A stretch of 16,384 bases of DNA from CAZGLR01 sp964526635 (GTDB lineage: Bacteria > Zixibacteria > MSB-5A5 > GN15 > JAAZOE01), in assembly GCA_964526635.1 (NCBI GenBank), contig CAZGLR010000074.1, positions 1 to 16,384 of the forward strand. Reading direction: 5' to 3'. A program made the position numbers and the translations under genes. A model generated the notes under the pieces. The model ran no database searches. It was not told the DNA's origin and saw only the letters and a list, made by a program, of their open reading frames with translations. Positions 1-8,153 of the stretch are shown here, piece by piece (position 1 is the first letter of the stretch; each line of letters starts with the position of its first letter).

Positions 1-1778
1 ACCGACTCGAGGCGCTGGACATCATCGAAGATGCCATTGTTCCATTGCGTCGATGGATCCAGTTTTTTATATCGACGGAATGCTTTGATCAACGCCACCG
101 CAAAGGCTGCCGATGATCCCATCCCGGCACCGGCCACCAGTTCCGATTCTACCTCGATTGCAATCGGTTCTTTCTGCAGATCGTATCGTTCCAGCGCGAT
201 ATTGGCCGCCCGCGAAAACAACTGCATATCGATGTCGGAATCCGGGATCGGGAACGGTTGCCGGAATTTCGGATGAATAAAGCGCGGGCCATAGGCATCG
301 TGCTTGATCTTAACTCTCAGTCCGAGATTGATAGCCGTGACAATTCCGGGATAATTATACACCGTGGCATGTTCGCCAAACAACACGGCTTTACCCGGTG
401 CAAAAGACTCGACAAGGAGCTTTTTTTCCGGGCGAACACGGGTCAGGGTCAACCGTCGGGACTTGGCGATTTCTTCGGCGGCCGTGACTGTTATATCGCC
501 GCGATTGATCATCTCGGATGCGACACGGCTGATTTCCTCAGTGGGAATCCCGGCACTGACAGCTACATTGCGGGCATGGAGCGCCATGTGACCCTTCTGG
601 ATGCCGTCGGTACACAATGCATGACAGGCCGCGAAATTTTGTCCCAGGCCAACAGCGCCCAAAAGTCGGGCGAGTTGCCGTGAGTCGGTGACGCCGGTGA
701 TCTTGCGCAGGACGCGTACACCCGGATGACTGTGAGTGGCGCCGCCGATCCATCCGGCCTGTACCGGTAATTCGATGGAGCCGGTTAGCGAGTCGCCCTC
801 GAGTTTGAAGGTGGACAATCCGCGATACACACCGCTGCGGGCGGCATAAGCATGCCCGCCGGCTTCGATCGCACGATAATCCTGCCCCAAAGCCTGCGCC
901 ACCGCGCAGACACCATTGAAGATACCCTTGTTATGCGTGGCCGCGCGATAGGGATCGAGTTCGGCCATCCGGCCGGCTTCGGCAATGCGCCAGGCAACTT
1001 CCTTGCCGGTCATCAATCGTGTCGTGAGATACTCAACGGGAAGTTTGAATTCAGCCCGGGCCAGCCGCCTGGTGGCATAATTGGAGACAATCCGCATATT
1101 CACCGTCCCACCGGTGACTTCGGCAATGCGCGGTCCGGCGGCTTCGCAGGCCGAATTGACAGCATTGGCGCCCATCGCGTCACAGACATTGAACAGCAGA
1201 TGCACGACCAGCATTTCGTCGCGGCCGTTTTCATCTTTGAGTATACGGCACTCCAGATCAAAGACACCGCCGCCGCGGGCCAGCATACGCGGGCAACTGG
1301 TATTGGCCAGGTCGATCAGTTCACGTTTATGCGCGGTGATGTCCCGGATAGCCGTTTCGAAATCGTCTATTCTCAGGATCTGGATCTGACCAATCATGGT
1401 GGCGTCATCGGTGTCGGTCTGGAAACCACCACCCTTGCGAATCAACAGGGCGGCTTTGGAAGCGCCGGCAATAATCGAGGCTTCCTCGGTAGCCATCGGC
1501 ACCAGGTAATCCTGGCCATCGACCAGAAAATTCACCCCCAGGCCAAGCGGCAGGCCGAAGACGCCGATGGCGTTTTCGACCATGTTGACGGCATGTTCGA
1601 TATTCAACGCGTTGCCGTCTCGTATCCAGGCCACTTCCTGCTCGGTCAAATTGAAAGACTGGCTGAGAAAGGCCAGGCGCTGCTCAACCGAGAGACGATA
1701 AAAACGGGGAATACGCGATGTCTTGGCGCTGATGCACTGGGCAATAGTAGTCTCTAATAAATCACTGCTTTTTTTCAT
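1..1778 (-). CDS. HMG-CoA reductase (class II) fused to mevalonate kinase, C-terminus cut by window edge
   Basis: One open frame of 592 codons runs from ATG at 1778 off the left edge with no stop; I read every codon from about position 960 down to 3. Residues 1 to about 435 are a full class II HMG-CoA reductase, which makes mevalonate from HMG-CoA. The expected catalytic residues are present: Glu99 in PMATEE, Lys284 in THNKGI, Asp300 in GQDYRAIEAG and the flap His397 in KGHMALHAR. Their spacing nearly matches Pseudomonas mevalonii E83/K267/D283/H381. About 15 residues after the reductase ends, a GHMP kinase begins: PGKAVLFGEHATVY at 461-474 and the ATP-binding loop GAGMGSSAA at 550-558, both typical of mevalonate kinase. 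About 140 of some 310 kinase residues are visible. The gene lies 17 bases after fni, with a weak AGGA 12 bases before the ATG. The domain calls are firm; that one polypeptide is made is inferred from the unbroken frame. Confidence 0.93.
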   Translation of the reverse strand, partial: MKKSSDLLETTIAQCISAKTSRIPRFYRLSVEQRLAFLSQSFNLTEQEVAWIRDGNALNIEHAVNMVENAIGVFGLPLGLGVNFLVDGQDYLVPMATEEASIIAGASKAALLIRKGGGFQTDTDDATMIGQIQILRIDDFETAIRDITAHKRELIDLANTSCPRMLARGGGVFDLECRILKDENGRDEMLVVHLLFNVCDAMGANAVNSACEAAGPRIAEVTGGTVNMRIVSNYATRRLARAEFKLPVEYLTTRLMTGKEVAWRIAEAGRMAELDPYRAATHNKGIFNGVCAVAQALGQDYRAIEAGGHAYAARSGVYRGLSTFKLEGDSLTGSIELPVQAGWIGGATHSHPGVRVLRKITGVTDSRQLARLLGAVGLGQNFAACHALCTDGIQKGHMALHARNVAVSAGIPTEEISRVASEMINRGDITVTAAEEIAKSRRLTLTRVRPEKKLLVESFAPGKAVLFGEHATVYNYPGIVTAINLGLRVKIKHDAYGPRFIHPKFRQPFPIPDSDIDMQLFSRAANIALERYDLQKEPIAIEVESELVAGAGMGSSAAFAVALIKAFRRYKKLDPSTQWNNGIFDDVQRLES

Positions 1779-1795
1779 AGTCGTGTGTATTCCTG

Positions 1796-2875
1796 CTATT
1801 CACTGAGGGCGTCAGCCAGCCAGTGCCGCAACTGCCCCGTATAAACGCGCGGGACTTTTTTTAATCCCGCAACTGTGGTGACATCGGTCAGCAACATTGC
1901 TGTCTTAATCTGATACACCATTCGATCCACAAATGCCGACGCCCCTTCGGCGCCGTTGTCAAGGAACTCGAGTAATATCGCGCGGGCAAAGCCCGCGATA
2001 TTGGCGCCGAGCGCCAGAGCTTTGGCCGCGTCGAGGCCGTTTTCAATCCCGCCGGACGCTATCAAACAGGTCGTTTCCGGCATAATCTTTTTTGCCGCCA
2101 GCAGACTGAAGGCGGTTGGAACGCCCCAGTCGGCAAAAACTTTGCCGCTGCTGCGCAGCACCGTCGAGGCCGCCCGGTACGATTCCACCCGGGTCCATGA
2201 CGTTCCCCCCGACCCGGAGACGTCAACGTACGGTACGCCGATTTTGGCTAACCGTTTCAACGCCTGCGGAGAAAGTCCGGCGCCCGATTCCTTGACCAGT
2301 AATTTGCCGTCAATCGCATCCATCAGACGGGCCAGAGCGTCAAACAAGCCGCGATAAGCACGGTGCCCTTCCTGCTGAATCATTTCCTGGGCCGGATTAA
2401 GATGCACACACAAACCATCGGCCTCGATCTGTGTCATGAGTCCAGCTATATCGTCCGTGGAATATTCACCCAGTTGTGCGGCGCCGATATTACCCAGCAG
2501 AACACCATCGGGGATGTATTTGCGAACCGCAAAATGTTCGATCGTATCGGTACGGCGCAGCATGACCCGCTGACTACCGACCGCAAATGCGATACCATGC
2601 GTCTGCGCGACTTCCGCCAGCCCGCGATTGAGTTTGGCCGAAAATTCCACACCGCCGGTCATGGACGTTATCATCAATGGCGCAGCCAGATGCTTGCCGA
2701 AAAACTCGGTGGTCAGATTAATTTCGTCGAAATCGACTTCGGGGAGAGCCTGATGCATAAGATGGACATCATCGAATAACGTCGGACCGGTATGCGCCAC
2801 CTTTTCATTGGCGACAATACGCAGATGATCCGATTTCCGCCGGATGTTGGTATCGAATTCCTGCGAAATACTCAT
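1796..2875 (-). CDS. fni: Type 2 isopentenyl-diphosphate delta-isomerase (FMN-dependent)
   Basis: This cytoplasmic flavoenzyme interconverts isopentenyl diphosphate and dimethylallyl diphosphate, the last step in balancing the C5 isoprenoid units. The 359-residue protein is of normal length for the family. Family signatures seen are RKSDHLRI at 13-20, PLMITSMTGG at 66-75 (flavin-binding barrel), HLNPAQE at 158-164 (carrying the Gln and the Mg-binding Glu of the active site), GSGGTSW at 221-227, and the phosphate-binding ASGGIENGLDAAKALALGA at 273-291. It has no similarity to type 1 (Nudix) isomerases. The ATG at 2875 has AGGA about 10 bases upstream. The gene is first in the operon and its stop lies 17 bases before the HMG-CoA reductase-mevalonate kinase gene, so the two are probably co-transcribed. 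A candidate promoter lies at 2927-2956. Confidence 0.96.
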   Translation of the reverse strand: MSISQEFDTNIRRKSDHLRIVANEKVAHTGPTLFDDVHLMHQALPEVDFDEINLTTEFFGKHLAAPLMITSMTGGVEFSAKLNRGLAEVAQTHGIAFAVGSQRVMLRRTDTIEHFAVRKYIPDGVLLGNIGAAQLGEYSTDDIAGLMTQIEADGLCVHLNPAQEMIQQEGHRAYRGLFDALARLMDAIDGKLLVKESGAGLSPQALKRLAKIGVPYVDVSGSGGTSWTRVESYRAASTVLRSSGKVFADWGVPTAFSLLAAKKIMPETTCLIASGGIENGLDAAKALALGANIAGFARAILLEFLDNGAEGASAFVDRMVYQIKTAMLLTDVTTVAGLKKVPRVYTGQLRHWLADALSE

Positions 2876-2926
2876 GCAGAAATAATCCTAAAATAGAGTC
2901 GATTCGTCCACCACAATTTGCACTAT

Positions 2927-2956
2927 ACTATACGAGCCAAGGCGAATATGGGGCAA
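2927..2956 (-). promoter_or_regulatory. Candidate sigma-70-like promoter of the mevalonate operon
   Basis: Read on the minus strand, TTGCCC (2951-2956, 4 of 6 matches to the -35 consensus) lies 18 bases from TATAGT (2927-2932, 5 of 6 to the -10 consensus). A second TATAGT follows directly at 2922-2927. This would start transcription about 45 bases before the fni ATG. The rest of the 288-base gap 2876-3163 holds no convincing gene. This is pattern matching only. Confidence 0.4.
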
Positions 2957-3163
2957 TACTTTATCTGGTTCGCTTGTGAAATATTTCTCCAGCGTTCTCC
3001 GGTCACCCATCTTATGCCGGGCGGGAGTCATTTCCCCGACCGGACCGTAGATATATCCATTTTCCGCCGGAATTCCAACTACTTTTTTTGCCGAAATCTA
3101 TTTCGACATTTCCTGCCGTATCCGATGCTTATACTTTATCCGTTATACACCGGATTTTCCTGT

Positions 3164-6100
3164 TTATTCAACTACCTTACCCCAACGAAAGACAGCAATG
3201 TAAAAAAGAACCGGAACAATCAGCAGCGTCAGAATAGTCGATGTAATCAGCCCGCCAATCATCGGGACAGCGATGCGCTGCATGACCTCCGATCCGGTGC
3301 CATGGCCCAGCAAAATCGGCAGAAGCGCCAGGATAGTTGTGGCAACTGTCATCAGTTTAGGCCTGACACGATCAACTGCCCCCTCCATGACCGCATTTGT
3401 CAACTCGTTGGTATCAAATTTCTTAGCTGCTTTCCTTCGCCGCTCGACCGCCTCCACCAGATACACCAGCATAACTACGCCGGTTTCGGCGGCCAGACCG
3501 GCCAGTGCGATAAAACCGACATACACCGCCACCGACAGATTGAAGCCATAGAGATAAAACAACCAGACACCGCCGACCAGGGCAAAAGGCAGCGAAATCA
3601 ACACAATAATCGTATTGGCCAGATTCTGAAAATGGATGTACAGCAGCAAGGCGATAATCATGATAGTCAGCGGGACAATGACTCGAAGTTTTTCAGCCAC
3701 CGCCTGCATGTTTTCATATTGACCGGACCAGACCAGAGAGTATCCTGTTGGCAGGGTAATATTCTGTGCCACCGCTTCTTGAGCGGCTTCGACATAGGTT
3801 CCGACATCAATATTCTTGATATCCACAAATACCCACGCCGTGGTACGAGCGTTCTCGGACTTGATCATCGCGGCGCCGTCGGTAAAATGGATATCGGCCA
3901 GCTGACCCAGCGCAACCCGTTTGCCCGAGGGTGTCTTCATAGTGATCCGGGCGATTTCCTCCGGGGTATCGCGCAGGTCGCGGGGATATCGGACAGAAAT
4001 CGGATACCGTTCGCGACCCTCAATGTTCTCGGTGACTTTCATACCGCCGATTGCTGAGGCTATCATTTTTTGAATATCAACCGGAGCCAGACCATAGGAT
4101 GCCGCCGTCACCCGGTTAATGTCGATGTCAAGATATCGTCCCCCGGTGACTCGTTCGGCATAAGCCGATCGTGTGCCGGGCAGATCTTTAACGACGTTTT
4201 CGATTCGCTGGGCGATGGCAGTCAGGCTGTCGAGACTCGGCCCCAGGACTTTGATACCGATCGGTGTTTTAATCCCGGTTTCAAGCATGTCGATGCGCGT
4301 CTTGATCGGCATTGTCCAGGCATTGGTCAAGCCGGGAAACTGGATGGCGGCATCGAGCGAATCGACCAGCATTTCCGGTGTCAAGCCCGGGCGCCACTGG
4401 TCTTCCGGCTTGAGCATGATAGTTGTTTCGATCATTGTCAATGGCGCCGGATCGGTGGCGGTTTCGGCCCTGCCGATTTTGCCGAAGACCCGTTCGACTT
4501 CCGGGAATGTGGCGATAATCTTATCGGTTTGCTGAAGCAGTTCTTTGGCCTTGGTGATCGAAATCCCCGGCAGGGTGGTCGGCATATAGAGCAGATCGCC
4601 CTCGTACAACGGCGGCATAAATTCAGAGCCAAGTTGTGATAATGGTATCCAGGTCAGGGCCATAATCACGACCACCGCAATAAGCATGATCGCCTTATGC
4701 TTCAGGATAAAGTGCAGGATCGGGCGGTATATGGCGATGCACAGCCGTGAAATCACATTCGATGATTCCGGCTTAATGTTACCGCGCAGGAAAATCGCGA
4801 TCAATGCCGGGATGACAGTAATCGACAACAGCGATGACGCCGCCATAGCAAATGTCTTGGTGTACGCCAATGGTTTAAACAACCGGCCCGACTGACCCTC
4901 GAGTACCAGTACCGGTAAAAATGAAACTGTGATAATGACCAGCGAAAAGAACAGCGCCGGCCCCACCTCACGGCAGGCATCGAGGATAATCTGATTTCGT
5001 GGCTTGGTGCCGCTGTCGCGTTCGAGATGTTTATGGGCGTTTTCAACCATCACAATTGCGGCGTCCACCATGACCCCGATAGCGATCGCAATCCCCCCCA
5101 GCGACATGATATTGGCATTGATGCCCAGCAGGTACATTGTCAGCACCGACATCAGAACGCCAATCGGCAGCACCACCACAGCGATAATAGTCGATCTGAC
5201 ATGCAGCAGAAATATCAACGTGATCAGGATGACAATCCCGATTTCTTTAACCAGGGTCCAGGTTAGATTATCGACTGCCCGATCGATTAACCCTGAACGG
5301 TCATAGGTCGTGACAATCTCGACACCCTCGGGTAGACCGGCCTTTAGTTCCTCAAGGCGGTTCTTCACCCGGTCGATTACTTCGCGGGCATTGTGGCCAA
5401 AACGTATGATAATAATCCCGCCAACTGTTTCCCCCTCGCCATCGAGTTCAGCCAGACCGCGACGAAGCGCCGGGCCATAGTTGATATCAGCAACCGATCC
5501 CAGCAGGACAGGGTCTTTACCCGGTTCGGTATGGATGGGCAGCATGCGTAACTCATCGAGATTGCTGATATAGTTCTGGCTGCGGACCATATATTCGGTT
5601 TCGCCCAGCTCCAGAAGCCGTCCCCCGGCTGCACCAGTGGCCTTTTTCACCGCCATATTGACATGGCCAGGGGGGATATCATAGTAATCGAGTTTACGCG
5701 GGTCGACTTCAATCTGGTACTGGCGGACAAAGCCACCTACCGACGCCACCTCCGAGACGCCCTCGAGCGCCGAGAGTTCGTATTTCAAATACCAGTCCTG
5801 AATCGAGCGCAACTCAGCGAGATCATGGCGACCTGTCGTATCGACCAGGGCGTATTGATACACCCAGCCGACGCCGGTTGCATCGGGACCGAGCTTGGGT
5901 GTGGCTGATTCGGGAAGGCGATCGGTCAGTTGCGACAGGTATTCCAGTACCCGGCTGCGGGCCCAGTATATATCGGTGCCGTCGTCAAAGATGATATACA
6001 CAAACGACAATCCGAAATATGAAAAACCGCGAACGCTTTTGGCCTTCGGCACGGCAAGAAGCGCTGTCGAAAGGGGATAGGTGACCTGATCCTCGACCAC

Positions 6101-6277
6101 CTGAGGCGGCTGACCGGGATAATCAGTCTGAACGATAACCTGAACGTCAGACAGATCGGGTATGGCGTCGACTGCGATATGCCGCGCCGCATACCATCCG
6201 GCGCCGACAACTATCATCGCGACCAGCAGGACCAGCCAGCGGTTGGCAATTGAAGCATCGATTATTTTACCGGTCAC
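3164..6277 (-). CDS. cusA: Copper/silver RND efflux pump, CusA-like (HME-RND)
   Basis: This is the inner-membrane proton-driven pump of a CusCBA-type complex that expels Cu(I)/Ag(I). The 1037 residues compare with 1047 in E. coli CusA. It has the RND layout: a first membrane helix at about 12-32, a periplasmic porter domain, a helix bundle from about 340, a second periplasmic domain from about 550, and a second bundle near the end. The proton-relay motif GVMVDAAIVMVENAHKHLE is at 401-419 with Asp405. The three methionines that bind metal in E. coli CusA (M573, M623, M672) have counterparts M565 (DLLYMPTT), M615 (APLTMIETT) and M664 (RIDMLETG), all with the same offset of 8. That points to monovalent copper/silver rather than Zn/Co/Ni (CzcA). 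The start is GTG, preceded by a strong AAAGGAGG six bases upstream, and it overlaps the adaptor gene by 11 bases. It is the last gene of the operon. Confidence 0.95.
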   Translation of the reverse strand: MTGKIIDASIANRWLVLLVAMIVVGAGWYAARHIAVDAIPDLSDVQVIVQTDYPGQPPQVVEDQVTYPLSTALLAVPKAKSVRGFSYFGLSFVYIIFDDGTDIYWARSRVLEYLSQLTDRLPESATPKLGPDATGVGWVYQYALVDTTGRHDLAELRSIQDWYLKYELSALEGVSEVASVGGFVRQYQIEVDPRKLDYYDIPPGHVNMAVKKATGAAGGRLLELGETEYMVRSQNYISNLDELRMLPIHTEPGKDPVLLGSVADINYGPALRRGLAELDGEGETVGGIIIIRFGHNAREVIDRVKNRLEELKAGLPEGVEIVTTYDRSGLIDRAVDNLTWTLVKEIGIVILITLIFLLHVRSTIIAVVVLPIGVLMSVLTMYLLGINANIMSLGGIAIAIGVMVDAAIVMVENAHKHLERDSGTKPRNQIILDACREVGPALFFSLVIITVSFLPVLVLEGQSGRLFKPLAYTKTFAMAASSLLSITVIPALIAIFLRGNIKPESSNVISRLCIAIYRPILHFILKHKAIMLIAVVVIMALTWIPLSQLGSEFMPPLYEGDLLYMPTTLPGISITKAKELLQQTDKIIATFPEVERVFGKIGRAETATDPAPLTMIETTIMLKPEDQWRPGLTPEMLVDSLDAAIQFPGLTNAWTMPIKTRIDMLETGIKTPIGIKVLGPSLDSLTAIAQRIENVVKDLPGTRSAYAERVTGGRYLDIDINRVTAASYGLAPVDIQKMIASAIGGMKVTENIEGRERYPISVRYPRDLRDTPEEIARITMKTPSGKRVALGQLADIHFTDGAAMIKSENARTTAWVFVDIKNIDVGTYVEAAQEAVAQNITLPTGYSLVWSGQYENMQAVAEKLRVIVPLTIMIIALLLYIHFQNLANTIIVLISLPFALVGGVWLFYLYGFNLSVAVYVGFIALAGLAAETGVVMLVYLVEAVERRRKAAKKFDTNELTNAVMEGAVDRVRPKLMTVATTILALLPILLGHGTGSEVMQRIAVPMIGGLITSTILTLLIVPVLFYIAVFRWGKVVE

Positions 6278-8153
6278 GATCGCCCTCCTTTGTATACGGC
6301 ACCATATTCATACCGCAAACCGGGCAGGAGTTATCGTCGGACGAAACATGGCGGCATTCGAGCATCGGGCAGATAAAGAAATCCTCGTTTCCGGCCTGGT
6401 CCGCGGGGATCATCGCCATGTTGCATTTCGGGCACTGTCCCGGACCGAACTGGACGACATCGAAATGGGATTCCATGGGGCAGGTATAGACAGTGGTCGC
6501 CGGACTGCTGTTGAGTTTAGGCTCTTCCTCACTCAATTCCATCTCTACCAGCTCAACTCCGCATTCAGGGCATTCCCCCGGCTTGTTTTTGACAATCCCG
6601 CACGTATGAGGGCACATGTACATGCGGCGCTCGCCATCGTCACTACCGGATATAGCCTGATTGTGACCATGTCCGCTGTGATTGTCTTCTGATTTATCCG
6701 GTTGTATATCCCGTTCGACCTTCTTCAGAAACATCCCGCAAACCTCGCAGCGGCCGGGTTCCGCTGAGACCTGCTGACATTCGATCATGGGGCAGGCATA
6801 CACTTCGGTGTAGTCGGTTGCTTCCAACGGCACCAGGTCCATGCCGCATTCGGCGCATGATCCGGGACCATATTGCAGCACATGATCATGTTCCGGCATC
6901 GGGCAGGTGTAAATTGTCTCATGGATTTCAGCCGTGGCGGTCGTGGCCATATCATGAGCGCCGTGATCATGACCGGCTGTCGCTCCAACAGCCAGTGCTT
7001 CACTCAGGCGCGATTCGCTGTCGAGCATGAACTGCCCGGAAGTTACGATAATGTCCCCGGCTGATAACCCGGAGGTGATCTCGATCATATCGTTGTCGCC
7101 GATGGCGCCGGTTGTAACAACCTGAGGCTTAAAGACGCCCTCGTCGGCCTGGATATACACAACACTGCGAGTTCCCGAATTGATCACCGACCGTCGCGGA
7201 ATCGTCAGGCGCTTGTTTTCAAGCTGCGATTGAATGAAGACATCGGCATACATCTTCGGTTTGAGACGATTACTCCGGTTGGGAATTTCTATCCGGACAT
7301 CGATTTGACCGTCATGAGTTACATAGGGTGAAAGGTAACTGATACGACCGTCGAATTGACGATTACCCAGCGAGGGTATCTGTATGCGGGTTGGGCTGCC
7401 CATGGCGACAAACGGCAATTCGTTCTCGTATATGGCGGCTTCGACCCAGACAGTCTGATTACCTGAAATTTCAAAAAGCAGCATACCGGGTTTGACATAA
7501 TCACCGGCAACGACATTGCGTTTTGTAACAATACCACCGGCCGGGGCGTAGATAGTCAGAGTCCGGGTGATGTCACCGTTGTCGATCACCCGCTCGATCT
7601 GCTTCTGTGAAATATCCCAGTTGGCCAGACGGCGTTTGGCGGCAGCCAGCATTGCAGTATCAGTCGAATCCGGCCCATTATGCTTCGCTGCAATCAACAG
7701 TTCCTGCTGCGCCGCGACCAGGCCCGGTGAATATATTTCAACCAGCGGATCGCCGGCCTTGACTGTCTGCCCTTCGTATTTAACGAAAATCTTCTCAATC
7801 CAGCCATCGAACTTGACATTGAGGCGATACACATCCGATTCCGGGAAAGCCAATTCACCGAAGGCCGCGATTGTCCGCGATAGATTTAGATATTCAGCGG
7901 TTGTTGTCCGGACATTAATGTTCTGCATGGTTGTCGGGTCTATTTTGATAGTCCCGGCCGCGGCGCCCTCTTTCTTGGGCGTCAGCTTCATACTGCAAAT
8001 CGGGCAATAGCCGGGCTCGTCGGAGATGATTTCCGGATGCATCCCGCAAGTGTACAATTGCTGGGCCAGTGCAACCGATGATATCGCCGCCAGAAAGACA
8101 GCAATCATCATAACGGCCAGCCAGAACTTGTGTATATGATTAAATCGTTTCAT
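6267..8153 (-). CDS. cusB: CusB-like periplasmic adaptor with six heavy-metal-binding (HMBD) modules
   Basis: This is the membrane-fusion protein linking the pump to the outer-membrane channel, and it hands metal to the pump. A signal peptide covers residues 1 to about 30 (ending ALA). One HMBD module (YTCGMHP...CPICSMKL) lies at 33-60, then the CusB/HlyD hairpin, lipoyl and barrel regions to about 390. After that comes a tail of some 240 residues that a standard CusB of about 400 residues lacks. The tail holds five more modules at about 414-446, 451-481, 511-540, 555-586 and 592-622, each with a CPM or CPH start and a CxxC(G/N)M-type end (CGV in the third). His-rich linkers GHDHGAHD (394-401) and NHSGHGHN (491-498) lie between. 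No separate CusF gene is visible, so the tail may do that metal-loading job (inference). The ATG overlaps the cusC stop as ATGA, with GGGGAG seven bases upstream. Confidence 0.92.
   Translation of the reverse strand: MKRFNHIHKFWLAVMMIAVFLAAISSVALAQQLYTCGMHPEIISDEPGYCPICSMKLTPKKEGAAAGTIKIDPTTMQNINVRTTTAEYLNLSRTIAAFGELAFPESDVYRLNVKFDGWIEKIFVKYEGQTVKAGDPLVEIYSPGLVAAQQELLIAAKHNGPDSTDTAMLAAAKRRLANWDISQKQIERVIDNGDITRTLTIYAPAGGIVTKRNVVAGDYVKPGMLLFEISGNQTVWVEAAIYENELPFVAMGSPTRIQIPSLGNRQFDGRISYLSPYVTHDGQIDVRIEIPNRSNRLKPKMYADVFIQSQLENKRLTIPRRSVINSGTRSVVYIQADEGVFKPQVVTTGAIGDNDMIEITSGLSAGDIIVTSGQFMLDSESRLSEALAVGATAGHDHGAHDMATTATAEIHETIYTCPMPEHDHVLQYGPGSCAECGMDLVPLEATDYTEVYACPMIECQQVSAEPGRCEVCGMFLKKVERDIQPDKSEDNHSGHGHNQAISGSDDGERRMYMCPHTCGIVKNKPGECPECGVELVEMELSEEEPKLNSSPATTVYTCPMESHFDVVQFGPGQCPKCNMAMIPADQAGNEDFFICPMLECRHVSSDDNSCPVCGMNMVPYTKEGDRDR

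Noticed and set aside
852..1757. A 301-codon open frame on the plus strand
   Set aside because: It lies wholly opposite the HMG-CoA reductase domain, whose catalytic motifs are unmistakable. The plus-strand product has no recognisable domain, so it is an antisense shadow of a moderately GC-rich gene.
3138..3157. Hairpin ATCCG-TTATACAC-CGGAT followed by TTTT just after cusA
   Set aside because: The stem is only 5 bp and the T-run is on the plus strand, where no gene needs it. On the minus strand, the direction of cusA, it is followed by A-rich sequence without a T-run. Too weak to call a terminator.
2918..4057. A 379-codon open frame on the plus strand overlapping the cusA end and the fni upstream gap
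   Set aside because: The product is rich in Gln, His and Asn and matches no family. Most of it is antisense to the conserved C-terminal part of CusA.
4070..4639. A 189-codon open frame on the plus strand
   Set aside because: It is entirely antisense to the CusA region that carries the metal-binding methionines; no family features.
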